Shown here: piece after piece, positions 47,465-58,071 of the stretch
Position numbering within the stretch: position 1 is the first letter of the stretch
Layout: each line of letters opens with the position of its first letter
NCBI GenBank assembly: GCA_963700425.1
Contig: CAVOXO010000005.1
Span: 62,001 to 126,000, forward strand
Reading direction: 5' to 3'
Origin: CAVOXO01 sp963700425
GTDB lineage: Bacteria; Actinomycetota; Acidimicrobiia; Acidimicrobiales; Microtrichaceae
DNA: 64,000 nt
Position numbers and translations under genes: made by a program
The notes under the pieces: generated by a model
The model's input: the letters and a program-made list of their open reading frames with translations, nothing else
The model's database searches: none
What the model was told of the DNA's origin: nothing

Positions 47465-48065
47465 GGGTGCGTGACCTCGCTGGCGATGGGTCGGGTGCGG
47501 GTGCGGGCTGTGGCCTTCCGCCCGACTCTCGACTGCTCGGCCACGCCCCTCCGCCCTTCGATGCGTAGTGCATCGTATTCGTACCACAGGTCCCGCTCGA
47601 TGTCCGCGGGCCGGACGTCGGGCTCGTCGCGCCGGGTCGGCGAGTCGCGACGGTGACCCAGGCGGTGACCCCGACGGTGGTGCTGCGATCGATGCACGAT
47701 CAATGGGCGCGACGACTGACGGGTCCTTCGTGGGCCGCTGTTGTCGTCGAAGCGCGCTGCGCGTCTATTCGGGCTTGTTGGACAGCCTCACGACGCGATC
47801 CCGCGAATCTGTCCCGCGAATCTGTCAGACAACCCGGCGATCAGTGTGCCCTTCGAGCTCTCCGGAACAGCAGCAACGGGCCTGCAGGCCCGCTCTGCTC
47901 CCGACGTGGGGCCGCACCGTCGCCATCGACGATGACGCGGCGCGTACGCCTGTGGGCCCGCCAACCTGAGGCGGATGAGTAGTCGGTGCCTTCACGTTCC
48001 GGCTGTTGCCTGTCCACCTGGATCGGAGGTTTGATGGTGTCGTCCATCGTCACGAAGAGGTCGCC
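47465..48065. other. Gene-poor gap with a possible amidase remnant and a 16-bp palindrome
   Basis: On the + strand around 47790-47910 the frame ICPANLSDNPAISVPFELSGTAATGLQ resembles the C-terminal core of amidase-signature enzymes (NLTGQPAISVP...GLPxGLQ). It has no start or catalytic part and looks like a decayed fragment. A perfect palindrome CGGGCCTGCAGGCCCG lies at 47877-47892, and a 13-bp tandem repeat CCCGCGAATCTGT at 47800-47825. On the minus strand 47652-47510 there is a short open stretch (DIERDLWYEYDALRIEG) I cannot assign. Confidence 0.35.
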
Positions 48066-49422
48066 ATGAGCACGCCGCCGAAGATCACGCTCGTAGGTGC
48101 GGGCGGCATGTCGTTCGGACCGGCGATGGTGAACGACGTCGTCCATACACCCGAGCTCCGTGGTGCGCGCATGGTGCTGCACGACGTCGACCCCGGACGA
48201 CTGCAGCGCGCCTATCAGTTCGCCGCCAAGCTGAATGCATCGGCGGGCGCTCCGGTCATTCTCGATCGATCCATCGACCCAGGCGCAGCCTTGGACGGTG
48301 CCGACTTCGTCCTGTCCAGTGCCGAGTTCGGACGGTTCGAGTTCTGGAAACAGGATTTCGAGATCCCCAACCGATACGGCGCCCGCCAGATCAACGGCGA
48401 AAACGGCGGTCCCGGCGCGGTGTTCCACTCGTTGCGCAGCATCAAGAACACGCTCGGCATCTGCGAGAGCATCGACGAAGTACAGCCCGGACGCGTTCCT
48501 CATCAACCTCACGAACCCGATGAGTCGTGTCACGCTGGCCATCAACCGCGCGACCTCGGTGCGCAACGTGGGGATGTGTCACGAGATGCCCCTCGGGATC
48601 AACCGGCTGGCCCGGAGGCTGCGCGTACCCCGCAAGGCGATCCAGGCGAAGGCGTCGGGCATCAACCACTTCACCTTCTTCACCGAGTTCCGTGATCGTC
48701 GCACCGGAGAGGATCTACTCCCCCGCATCCGTGCGTTCTTCGCCAATCCCGTCTTCGACTACTCGCCGCGCACCGTCCGAACCGCGAAGGTCATGGATCG
48801 CGTACTGCCTGGTGCGACATTCCTGGAGTTCAACTACTCACCCCTCGTCGTGCACATGGTTCGCCGGTACGGGCTCGTGCCCTGCTCAGTGGACAGCCAC
48901 ATCGGCGAGTACGTGCCGTTCGCGCTCGACGTCGCCGAGTGGCAGCCGACGCCGCTCGACTTCCACGAGCCGATCATGGAAGTGGCAGAGCGGGCCGCGA
49001 GCTGGGCCGCGACAACGAAGGTCCCGCTCCCGCTGCACCTCGCCGGCCACAGCCCCGAAGAGGTCGTCAACATCATCGCCGCGATGTGGACCGACACGTC
49101 CGCCTGGATCATGGCCACCAACGTTCCCAACGCGGGGTTCCTTCCCGACGTTGCCGACGGCGCCATCGTCGAGGTCGGCGCCACGGTCGACGGCAAGGGC
49201 GTGCACCCCGATCAGATGCCGACGCTCGGCGAGCCCCTTGCCGGCTGGATCCGCACCCAGACCGATCTGCAGGACCTCGTCGTCGACTCGGCCATCACCG
49301 GCAACCCCGATCTCGCGCTGCGGGCCGTGATCGAGGACCCCTGCTCACCACCTGATGAGGCATCATGTCGAGCCATGTTCGACGAGCTTCGCTCTCTCCA
49401 GGCCGGGCACCTTCCGTTTTGA
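48066..49422 (+). CDS. Glycoside hydrolase family 4 enzyme, one frameshift
   Basis: NAD- and Mn-dependent alpha-glycosidase or 6-phospho-glycosidase family (MelA/LplD-like). NAD site ITLVGAGGMSFGPAMVNDVV, then LHDVDPGRLQRAYQFA, RQINGENGGPGAVFHSLRS. The frame breaks near 48481 (one extra base in GACGAAGTACAGC). It continues YSPDAFLINLTNPMSRVTLAINR (conserved N-P), NVGMCHEMPLGINRL (metal-binding Cys-His) and ASGINHFTFF. The C-terminal half has PDVADGAIVEVGATVDGKGVHPDQM. ATG 48066, joined length about 450 residues, normal for GH4. Sugar specificity unknown. Confidence 0.85.
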
Positions 49423-49553
49423 TCCCCGGGCGAGGGGTCGGCGATGACCGAGATGCCCGGGTTGGCGGAGCCGGGATGGGCGCCTGCATCGCCGCCACGA
49501 TCGAGGTCCTGCGCGGCGTCCCGCCACGCCGCGGCGCGCCTCGGCCCGCGTTG

Positions 49554-50904
49554 ATGCGCCCGACCCTGCACCGGCTCTGGCTGCTCACCGTTCTCTCGGC
49601 GATGGTTGTCAGCGGCGCGTGCGCCGGCGAAGACGGCGGCCCGGTTGCGGAGGCCTCCGACCCGACCACGGCGAGTCCCGCTGAGGTGGAGTACGAGATG
49701 CCGGAGACGCACCCGAGTGACTGGGGTGCACCCGAGGTGGAACTCCCCGACGCGCCGCGGCCCTACGGGCCAAGCCCGGTGGCGACCGCCGACCCGGCCT
49801 TCTACGACGTCAGCACGCTCGACCCTGTCGCCGTCGCCGGAGCCGAGCCCGGCGATGTGCTGAGGTCTGAACCCGTTGAGCTGACCGGCCCGCTCGACGG
49901 GGGCATCGGGATGGCGGATCCTGTACCGCTCGACGACCGCGGCGGGGTCCCCGGCCGTGGTGAGCGGGATGGTGCTGGCGCCGGACGATCCCCCGCCGCC
50001 CGGCGGTCGCCCGGTCGCGGCGTGGGCCCACGGAACCACCGGGATCGCCGACCGGTGCGCGCCCAGCGCGACGGGCAACCTCTTCTACGACGACTACGGA
50101 GCCCAGGCCCGACGGCTCCTCGACCAGGGCTTCGTGGTCACCGCCACCGACTATCACGGCTTGGGGACTCCCGGGGTGCACAGCTACCACGTCAGCGACG
50201 AACTGGCGCTCGCGACCGTCGACTCGGTCACAGCGGCCCACCGCCTCGAGCGAGCGGGCCCTCTGTCGTCGTCGTGGGTGGTCGTCGGTCACTCCGAGGG
50301 CGGACTCGCAGCCCTGGCCACCGACCAACGCGCCGACGACGATCTGGCGGATTTCGACTACCGCGGCGCTGTCGTCGCGGCGCCGTCAGCGCGGCTCGGC
50401 TCCATCGCCACGGTGATGTTCGGGGTCCCCGGCGGACGCGGCTACGGGGCATTGCTGTTGACGGCGGCGGCCGAACTCGACCCGAGCCTCGACCCGGCGG
50501 TGGCGCTGCAGCCGGCTGCAGCGGCACGCACGCCGCTGCTCACCCATGGATGCTGGGAGGAGGCGGTCCCCGGATTCGATGATCTCGACGCAGCCGAGAT
50601 GCTGACGAGCCCGGCGGTCGGCGAGCGTCTCGCCGAAGTGCTCGACACCTGCTGCACCTCGGACGCCACCGCGGCGGTCGGCCCCCTGCTGGTCGTGCAC
50701 GGCGAGGCGGACGAGTCGCTGCCACCAGTGCTCACCGACGAACTCGTTCGCGAGCTCTGCGCCACCGGCATTGCGGTTGAGTACCGCACGTATCCCGGCG
50801 CCAGCCACGACGGTGTGCTGGCCACCTCCGCGGACGATACCGCCCGCTGGCTGGCGGGCCGTGTCGCCGGTGACGACCCACCGTCGACCTGCGGAGACGC
50901 CTGA
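49554..50904 (+). CDS. Secretory-lipase-type alpha/beta hydrolase lipoprotein, one frameshift
   Basis: Exported hydrolase. ATG 49554 gives a signal peptide (RPTLHRLWLLTVLSAMVVSGAC) with lipobox SGAC. Typical secretory-lipase domain: AFYDVSTLDPVAVAGAEPGDVLRSEPVELTG, then after a break near 49915 (one extra G) MRILYRSTTAAGSPAVVSGMVLAP, VAAWAHGTTGIADRCAPS, DYHGLGTPGVHSY, nucleophile VVGHSEGGLAALA, LLVVHGEADESLP (acid), and YPGASHDGVL (His). Joined length about 450 residues. Likely a surface esterase/lipase. Confidence 0.8.
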
Positions 50905-51789
50905 GCAGACCGCCGAATGTCAAGGTGATCTGGCCCACCGTGCTGGTCACCGGCGATGGCGCGGCGCTCGTGACGATGTGACGTTCGCCTCCACTGGGGG
51001 GCTGTTCGGAGCGCTGAAGTGCACGTTGGACCTCCCCCTGTCTGACGCAACTACCGGGCCGGAATGCGCGAGGTGCTCGAGGGGCTCAAGCACCACGTCG
51101 AACAACACAGTCGAACGCCCATCGAGAGCACAAGACCCAGTATGGGGGCTGAATGGGCAACCGAGAGCGACCGGACGACCAACTGGAACGAGCGCCAACT
51201 CTGCCTACTCCTCGATGGGTGCCTCGCCCACGACAATGGTCACCGACGGCCAACCGACAAGCAGCGAACCTTCCCCGCTTCAACGCTTCCCGACGCCTCA
51301 CCCTGTGACAGCGGATCGCCCTTGGCCCGAGACACATGATGGCGGACGAGGTCTCGGCACCTTCAGGTTCGGTCAGGGTATTCTCCAGCCCGACAACCCC
51401 GCGCTGAGCTCTCCTGGGCTGGCGCTCGACCTCATTGCCGAAGCCGGACTCGGGCTGTGGCTCCTGCTCATGGGCATCGAAGAGGTGGAGGACGCGTCCA
51501 GACCACCGAAGGGGAGCGGCACCGATCCGACAGCACGCCCAGACCTGCAGCTCCCGACCGACAACAACATGAGATGGGTCCGAAGAAGGAGAGAAGTCGT
51601 GGCTGGTCAGGAACTGGTCGATCCAAGAGTGAGCATCCGCATCGTGGGGGTGCGTGAGCGTCCAACCGTTGATCTCGCTGGGCTCGTTGACGGGGGGGTT
51701 CTGTGAAGGAGACTGTCCGCGCCACCGACCAGTCGGCGTGGCATCAACGCCGTCCGGCCACCGGACCGGACAGCCCGCTCACCCCGGAG
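50905..51789. other. Intergenic region carrying a decayed transposase fragment
   Basis: 885 bp without an intact gene. A stretch around 51160-51270 is related to the 3' part of the intact transposase (next entry). From 51330 to 51700 I see only open frames without recognisable families. Composition is like the rest of the window. It probably represents a graveyard of insertion sequences between the lipase and GxGYxYP genes. Confidence 0.5.
51160..51270 (+). pseudogene. Decayed transposase remnant
   Basis: Reads TTNWNERQLCLLLDGCLAHDNGHRRPTDKQR, alignable to TIIWNERQLRRLLVEYVAHYNEHRPHRSLGQR of the intact transposase at 59768-60883. DNA similarity is also clear (CTGGAACGAGCGCCAACTC versus CTGGAACGAACGCCAGCTC). 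The upstream DDE core is not present. An old, diverged copy of the same IS family. Confidence 0.6.
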
Positions 51790-53880
51790 ATGAACCACGT
51801 GCCCCGATACCGTCGACGAGTGCGCCTCGTGGTCGCGACGCTCGGGAGTGCTCGCGATCACGACCGCCGCCGTCGGTTGCACCGACCGCGACGACGAGCC
51901 GGCAGGCCCCGCGACGTCCAGCGCTCCAGACGAGCCCATGCTGGTCGTCGACGTCGAAGCGCTCTCGGTCGGAGGAGCAGCTGACGTTCGCGGCGCTCCA
52001 GGGCATCGTCAACCGCGAGCGCCCGACCCTGTACCTCGTGGGCGTTCGCAGCGCCCAGGACTTCGAGGTCGACCCGTCCGCCGACGTGTGGCTGGCCGAT
52101 GTGGTCGACGTGCCGCACGAGACGGTCTCCCCCGACGAGGCACTCGACCGGCTGCTCGACCGCACCGAGGGCATGGTGGTCTGGGATCCCGACGTGCCCT
52201 ACGAGAGCCAGAACGTCGCCACCACCATCGCCGGTCGCGACGACGTGGTGCCGGTCAGCCCCGAGATGGCCGACCGGCTCACCGCCGACCACGGCCTCGA
52301 GGTGACGACGGACCTCCGCGACCTCGGGCTCAGACACCGACCGGGAGTTCACCGAGTGGGCGATCGACGAGCTCACCCCGCCGGAGGGCGGCTGGGCGTT
52401 CCCGGTGTGGACCGGCCGCCCACGCAACGGCAAGCCGATCCAACCGGGCCTGCGCGACTGGGCAGTGGCGAACCGGGCGTTCGTGTTCGACGCCGACCCC
52501 GCAGCCGAGCCGGGCCTGCTCCGACAGGTCCTCGAACAGTTCCCACGCGGTACCGGCGTCTACGGCTACCTGTTCTTCGACACGCCGTTGTACGAGCAGA
52601 TCGGCCTGCCGGTGAACGAGGCGCTCGGCGTCGGTGAGCTGACCGAGCGCGGCGACTGGCTCATCCCGACCACCGATTCGGTGAACATGACCGTGCACGC
52701 CCACGGCGCCGAAACGCCCCGTCGGGCGCCGTGGGACGACGAGGTCGTCGAGCCCGACGACGCCACCACGTACGTCTCGTTCGTGGTCAGCGACGGCGAC
52801 GCTCTCGGCTACGACCTCACCCTCGCCCGGTCGCTGCAGTTCGACTACCTCGACGACGACTCCATCCCGATCGGCATCTCGACCTCGCCGCTGCTCGCAG
52901 ACGTCGCACCCAACATCTGGAACTGGTACCTCGACCAGCTGCCCGACAACGCCCGCCTCGTCGCCGGACCGTCCGGCTCCGCGTACTTCTTCCCGTCCTA
53001 CGCCGCCGAGGAGGACCTCGATCGATTCCTGGAGCGTGTCACGAACCGATCTCGACGCAACCGGTCTTCGCTCCACCTGGGTGATCAACCCCCCGCTGAC
53101 CGCGTCACCCACCGATGACGACCTGGCGCGGATCGTCGACGCCTACGACCCGTCGATCCTCTATGCCGACTACACCCCGCTCCGGCCCCTGTCACCGGTC
53201 GTCTCGTTCGTCGATGACGTCCCGGTCGTGCGCATCGCCATGGCCACCAAACCCGACGAGATCGCCGAAGCCATCCGCCAATCCGTAGCGCTGCAGCCCG
53301 ACGGGCCCCACGTTCGTCGCCATCGGCCTGGTCACGTGGGGCACCAACGCCGCCGACGCGGCGGCGGCGCTCGAACAGTTCGGTCCCGACGTCGTTCCCG
53401 TCGCGCCGGACCGCTTCGCCGGGCTCCTCCGCGGCGCCGCCGAACAGGGCTACACGGGAAGCACCGACATTGCTGCACCGGCTCCCCCCACACCCGGAGC
53501 GTGTCGCGCGGATACCACCAGCGTCGACTGGGACACGGTCCCGGTGATCGCCGCGTTCCTCGCCAACGCCATGTTCGCCGGCGACCTCGATGCGGACGCC
53601 ACCGCGTCGGGCGACACGGTGACCGTCGACGACGGGCTGCTCACGGCAGCGGTCCGGTCCACGCTCCAGACGCTCGGACCCCTCGCGTTCACCTCCGACG
53701 CCGTCAGCGGGGCCGAGTTCGACGCCGAGGTGACGGAACTGGAGCTCTCCCAGGTCGACGACGGCTCCTCCGAACGCGACCGGCACGCTCACGTTCACGG
53801 TCACCTTCGACCCCGGCGACGGGACCCGCACCACGACGGCCTCGGTCCCGATCAGCTGCACGCCGACGACCGAACCCTGA
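51790..53880 (+). CDS. GxGYxYP-domain lipoprotein, frameshifted
   Basis: Exported protein of about 690 residues with the GxGYxYP putative glycoside-hydrolase fold. ATG 51790 gives RYRRRVRLVVATLG-VLAITTAAVGC with lipobox AVGC. Then FAALQGIVNRERPTLYLVG, and TTYVSFVVSDGDALGYDL followed by the signature region VAGPSGSAYFFPSYAAEEDL, where the motif is degenerate (SGSAYFFP). The C-terminus is FAAIGLVTWGTN-like then an extra beta domain ending CTPTTEP. Frame breaks near 51849, 51967, 52330, 53045, 53310 and 53775, nearly all one-base insertions. Likely acts on extracellular polysaccharide; unproven. Confidence 0.7.
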
Positions 53881-53955
53881 TCCCGAAGGGGCCGAGACGT
53901 CATCCGATCAGCGACCCAGCCACCCATCGACCCCGACGACCAGCATCGAGTCGGG

Positions 53956-55275
53956 TCAGCGACGGGTCACGGTGACGGGCAGGCTCGTGTACCCGTGGAC
54001 GAACGACGAGAACGTCCGCTCCGGTTCGTCCTGGATCTCGATGCGTTCGAAGCGCTGAAGGATCTCCTCCCACAGCACACGGAGCTGCAGCTCGGCGAGT
54101 CGGCTTCCCATGCAGTAGTGGATGCCGTAGCCGAACGAGAGGTGACGGTCGGCGTTGTGGCGCTCGAGGTCGATCGCCTCCGCGTCGTCGAACACGTCCT
54201 CGTCGCGGTTGGCCGACAGGTACCACATCAGGATCTGGTCGCCCTCGAGGATCTGCTTGTCGCGGATCTCGCAGTCGCGTGTCGCGGTGCGACGCATGTA
54301 GGGCAGCGGCGTCTGCCAACGGATGATCTCCGGCACCAGGTTCGAGACAGGCCGGGGTCGGCAAGCAGCTTGTCGTACTGATCGGGGTACTTGTTCAGAC
54401 CGTAGACACTCGCGGTCATGGTGTTGCGGGTCGTGTCGTTGCCGCCGACGATCAACAACAGCAGGTTGCCCAGGTGATCCACCGCTGCCATGTCCTTGGT
54501 GGCCTCACCGTTGGCGAGCAGCGAGACGAGGTCGGACCCCTCGAGCGCCACGACGCTGCTCCCACAGGCCCTCGAAGTAGTGCAGGCACCCCACGATCTC
54601 TTCGAACTTCTGCTGCTGGCTCTCGACGATGCCTCCGGGCTCGGGCACGGCGAAGACGATGTCGGACCAGCGGGTGAGCATGCGCCGATCCTCCATCGGG
54701 AAGTCGAACAGCGTCGCCAGCAGCAGCGTCGTCAACTCGATGGAGACGGTGTCGACCCAGTCGAACGTCTCGCCCTCGGGCAGCGAGTCCAGGACGTTCG
54801 CGGTGCGCTCGCGGATCATCGGCTCGAGGTTGCGCAGGTTGCTCGGCGCCGACACCCCTCGCACCGTCTTGCGCTGCTCGGTGTGCTTCGGCGGGTCCAT
54901 CGCGATGAAGGTGCGACAGCTCGGTCCAACAGCTCGTCGTTCTCCGGGCCGGGCCGAAGCCCCAGGCGTGATGCCACCCGCAGAGGAGAACGTCTCCCAG
55001 TCGCCATCGGTGGCCCGCACGTCGTCGTACTTCGTGAGGGACCAGTAGCGACCCGAGGTCTCGAGCTCGTTGAGGTGCACGGGGTCCTCGGCACGCAGAC
55101 GAGCGAAGTGGTCGTGCCAGCAGTCGTTCTTGAACAGGTGCGGGTTGGCCGGGTTGATGTCCTCGATCGCAAGGTCAGCGGCGCTGCCCACATCCGCGCC
55201 GAGCTCTGCCATCTCGATCTCCGGCGACCGGAGGTCTCCGTCGAGGAATTCGAGCGGTTTGGGTTCTGCTGTCAC
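53956..55275 (-). CDS. Cytochrome P450, frameshifted
   Basis: Second P450 of the window. N-terminal DINPANPHLFKNDCWHDHFARLRAEDPVH, middle FIAMDPPKHTEQRKTVRGV, I-helix LLIVGGNDTTRNTM, E-x-x-R EIIRWQTPLPYMRRTA, haem loop LSFGYGIHYCMGSRLAELQ. GTG 55275 is the in-frame start; ATG 55279 has the better AGGAG spacing but needs one shift. Frame breaks near 54915-54950 (compensating pair), 54555 and 54345. Joined length about 440 residues. Different subfamily from the P450 at 13256, closer to the CYP108-type soluble hydroxylases by its N-terminus. Substrate unknown. Confidence 0.8.
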
Positions 55276-55493
55276 TCATCGAGCGTTTCTCCTCGAGTCG
55301 GTGACCATGTTGCTTCATTCACGGCGGTGGCGAAGAACGACCAACGAATGAGCCGGCAGGCCGGACTCGCCTGCCCACCGCGACCCACCAATTCCTCGTC
55401 GCCGACGCGACATGACGACCCACAACCAGCGTCAGCCAACCGACCGCAGACCCGCTTCACCGAGGAGAAGATCGCCCGCGCTGGTCAACGACC

Positions 55494-56603
55494 TCAGTCG
55501 CCTGCTCTGCGGAGACCATCGACGACGGCGGAGTAGGTCGGCTTCGGCTCGTACCGTGCGTCGAGCAGCAGCGGCTCGCTCGGAAGCGACCATGCCTCGA
55601 GGAACGGATTCGCGTCACGTAGAGCCTGGTCGTCGAGCCAGGTCCAGTGGTCGGCTACTCCCCAGGTGGTGATCTCGACGCACTCGGCCCTGAGACACTC
55701 CCTCACGACTTGTTCGTAGAGTGCGGTTTGCTCCGACGACGGTTCGGTTGGGTCCGATCGGCACATCGAGCTCCGTGATGGCGACGTCGAGACCCATTTC
55801 CCGGATTCGCTCCATCGGCCCGAGCGATTGCCCCATCCTCGATCGCCACGTCGACGCTCAGGTGGGTCTGGAACCCGACTCCATCGATCGGTACGCCATC
55901 CTCCAGCAGCCGCTCCACGAGGTCCACCAACGCATCAGCCTTGTCGGGCTGGATTTCGGTGCTGAAGTCGTTGAGCCACAGCTCGGCATCGGGGTCGGCC
56001 TCCGCCGCGACGCGGAACGCGTCGCCGATGTAGCCGGGCCCCAACCGCTCGAGGTAGACGTTGTCGTTGAGCTGCTGTGCCCACGTAGTCCAACGGTTCG
56101 TTGACGACGTCCCAGCGGTCGACCCGCCCCCGGTACCGACCGACCTGATCGCGGATCCCCTGTTCCACGGCTGCGCGGAACTCCGCCGGATCCTCGATCG
56201 CTCTGAGCCACTCAGGAAGCCCGTTGCCCGCTTCCTGGCCCCAGACGAGAGTGTGGCCCCGAACATCGAGGCCTTCCCGCTCGGCGAACTCGACGATCTC
56301 GTCAGCGGCGTCCCAATTCCACTCGTCAGCTTCCGGACGGATCACTGACCACTTCATCGCGTTCTCGGGGGTCACCGAAGTGAAGTTCGTGGCGACGACC
56401 TCACGGTAGGCACCGTCCGAACGGAGGGCGTCAGCATCGACCGCAGCACCGATGTCGACCCCGGACTCCTGCGCAGCTCGACGCAGGGGCGCGTCATCCC
56501 CAGCCGGGACCGAGCCCGACGTCGCGGTCGACGCCGCCCCCGGCTCTCCCCCTCGCTCCTCGGTCGCAGAGCACCCGAGCAGCACCGAGACCACGAACGC
56601 CAC
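55494..56603 (-). CDS. GH10 endo-1,4-beta-xylanase lipoprotein, frameshifted
   Basis: Secreted xylanase. Short hydrophobic start with lipobox LLGC, linker, then the GH10 barrel: FTSVTPENAMKWSVIRPE, VRGHTLVWGQEAGNGLPEWL, acid/base in DRWDVVNEPLDYVG, YIGDAFRVAAEADPDAELWLNDF, nucleophile in LDVAITELDVPIG, and TTWGVADHWTWLDDQ. Frame breaks near 56085, 55825 and 55750. GTG 56603 is the only start after an in-frame stop and leaves a very short signal region, so the true N-terminus may be shifted. About 370 residues joined, normal for single-domain GH10. Confidence 0.85.
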
Positions 56604-57072
56604 CGCGAACGACAGGACGTCGGCTGCCGGAGGTCAGTGTTCGACGCCGCCTCCCGCGAGCCCTGTCATCAGCAACGCGTGGGAAGCTCACGGCGGCCCC
56701 AGGGTCGCATCCACGCAACTGACACGGAGCGAGCGTACCCGCCGACCTTGGGGCTATGTCCGCAGACCTGGTGCCGACGCCATGGTCCTCGTGGATCCGA
56801 CCAGCATCGACACGGTGCCCAACCTGGCTCGTGGCTCGGCACGCAGAAGCCCTCCTCGGTGTCTCGAGAAGAGCCTCTGACCAGGCACATCAGTTGGCGG
56901 CGCGGGCGGGATTCGGGCCCGCGAACTCCGCGTTGTGAGAATGCCGCGGCTCGTTCCGGCTGGTCCCTTCTGATGCCGCTTCCCGCAGAGGCACAAGGGT
57001 TCTCGGCAACTTCGGGCCCGAACCCGACGGCTCAGCCACCCCGTCCCAGCCCCCGATGAGCTCTCGGCCCCG
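56604..57072. other. Intergenic region with a tRNA-like 3' fragment
   Basis: About 470 bp between the xylanase start and the SDR stop. Short open frames here resemble the spurious proteins that come from tRNA loci. The only structured element is the tRNA-like fragment at 56895-56952. The SDR-end hairpin begins at 57067. Otherwise I see nothing. Confidence 0.45.
56895..56952 (-). pseudogene. Degenerate tRNA-Val(CAC) 3' half
   Basis: On the minus strand: anticodon loop CTCACAA (anticodon CAC), 3' stem CGCGG, short variable loop, T-arm GCGGG-CCCGAAT-CCCGC, acceptor strand CCGCGCC, then G and CCA (56897-56895). The 5' anticodon stem CCGCG is displaced by five inserted bases, the T-loop has CCCGAAT instead of TTCGAAT, and the D-arm and 5' acceptor strand are missing. 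Not functional; the shape of a tRNA 3' half is typical of attachment-site scars. Confidence 0.45.
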
Positions 57073-57096
57073 TCACCGCCGCGGCGATGACGGGGC
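57067..57096. terminator. Strong hairpin at the end of the SDR gene
   Basis: GCCCCGTCA ... TGACGGGGC, a perfect 9-bp stem. The 12-nt middle can pair further (CGCC/GGCG around GC). It covers the stop codon region (57073-57075) of the minus-strand SDR gene. No U-run follows, so it may be a GC-type terminator or an RNA-stabilising element. Confidence 0.5.
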
Positions 57097-58071
57097 GGGC
57101 GGGCTGCAGCCGGCACGCTCGGTCACCCACTTCCACAGTTGCTCGCGACGTTCGGGAGTGTCGGATCGCCGGGTGCTTCCCAGTCGGTGGATTCGTCGGA
57201 CCCGACGATCCAGCCAGAACCCGCCGGTCGTCGCAAGCGGTTCACCATCATCGGCGGCGAGCCACACCATCGTGTCGGCACCGGCCTCGACGTCGCGAAG
57301 CAGCGGTCCGACGATCTTGCGGAACGTCGGAAGCGCCTCCTCGACTCCCGGTGTGTCGGCCCAGCCGGGATGCAGCGAGTGGAACACGACCGAGCGCCGG
57401 TCGACGTGTCGAGCCCACATCTCGTTGAGCGTGACCTGGGCGCGCTTCGCCAAGGCGTACTGCTTCGACCCGTTGTACTCGGCTTCGTCCATCTGCAACC
57501 CATCGACGGTGAGCGCCGCTGAGTACATCCCTCCCGACGACATCGTGATCACCCGCGCCGGTGCCGAGGCCTCCAGTCGGTGCAGCAGCCGGCACGTCAG
57601 CAGGAACGGGCCGACAACCTGACTGGCGACCGTTGCCTCGGTGCCGTCCGGCGAATCCACCCGCTCGTGGGTGAGCGCCCCTGCGTTGTGGATCAGCACA
57701 TCGAGCCGGTCGTGCTCGTCCAGAATCTGCTCGGCCGCTCGCCGCACCGAGTCGAGGTCGCCCATGTCGGCGATCACCGAAGAGAGATGGGGATTGCCGG
57801 TCGCCTCGCGGATCTCCGCGACGACCGAGGCAGCCTTGTCGGGGTTGCGACCCACGAGGATCACGGTCGCTCCGTCGCCCGCGAGCTGCGCTGCGGCGGC
57901 ACGGCCGAGCCCCGACGTTGCGCCCGTCACGGCGATCACCCGGCCGTCGAGGCTGTACGAACTCAGCTCGCTCCACCCGAACAGCCGGCGGCGAACGTCC
58001 GAGCCGATTCGGGTGAAGCTCGGAACGATCGGGACCTCGAGGATCTCGTCGATGATCGATGCTGCCTTCAT
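57073..58071 (-). CDS. Short-chain dehydrogenase/reductase (retinol-dehydrogenase/DHRS12-like)
   Basis: 332 residues. TGATSGLGRAAAAQLAGDGATVILVGRN (TGxxxGxG), IADMGDLDSVRRAAEQIL, IHNAGALTHERV (NAG), ITMSSGGMYS (Ser), YNGSKQYALAKRAQ (YxxxK). The N-terminal extension SIIDEILEVPIVPSFTRIGSDVRRRLFGW and C-terminal FWLDRRVR match DHRS12-type reductases acting on lipophilic substrates. ATG 58071 immediately follows the SRPBCC stop, so the two are co-transcribed. Confidence 0.85.
   Translation of the reverse strand: MKAASIIDEILEVPIVPSFTRIGSDVRRRLFGWSELSSYSLDGRVIAVTGATSGLGRAAAAQLAGDGATVILVGRNPDKAASVVAEIREATGNPHLSSVIADMGDLDSVRRAAEQILDEHDRLDVLIHNAGALTHERVDSPDGTEATVASQVVGPFLLTCRLLHRLEASAPARVITMSSGGMYSAALTVDGLQMDEAEYNGSKQYALAKRAQVTLNEMWARHVDRRSVVFHSLHPGWADTPGVEEALPTFRKIVGPLLRDVEAGADTMVWLAADDGEPLATTGGFWLDRRVRRIHRLGSTRRSDTPERREQLWKWVTERAGCSPPAPSSPRR

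Noticed and set aside
45710..47587. Apparent alcohol dehydrogenase-SDR fusion
   Set aside because: An extra T near 46523 shifts the dehydrogenase into the SDR frame; corrected, it stops at 46456 with an ATGA overlap.
44846..47656. Very long open frame on the + strand (over 900 residues)
   Set aside because: It is antisense to the sulfotransferase, SDR and alcohol dehydrogenase genes, which have clear family motifs; long antisense frames are normal in high-GC DNA.
47800..47825. Tandem 13-bp repeat as a CRISPR-like array
   Set aside because: Only two abutting copies with no spacer and no cas genes anywhere in the window.
56895..56970. Functional tRNA gene
   Set aside because: No D-arm or matching 5' acceptor strand, five extra bases in the anticodon arm and an altered T-loop.
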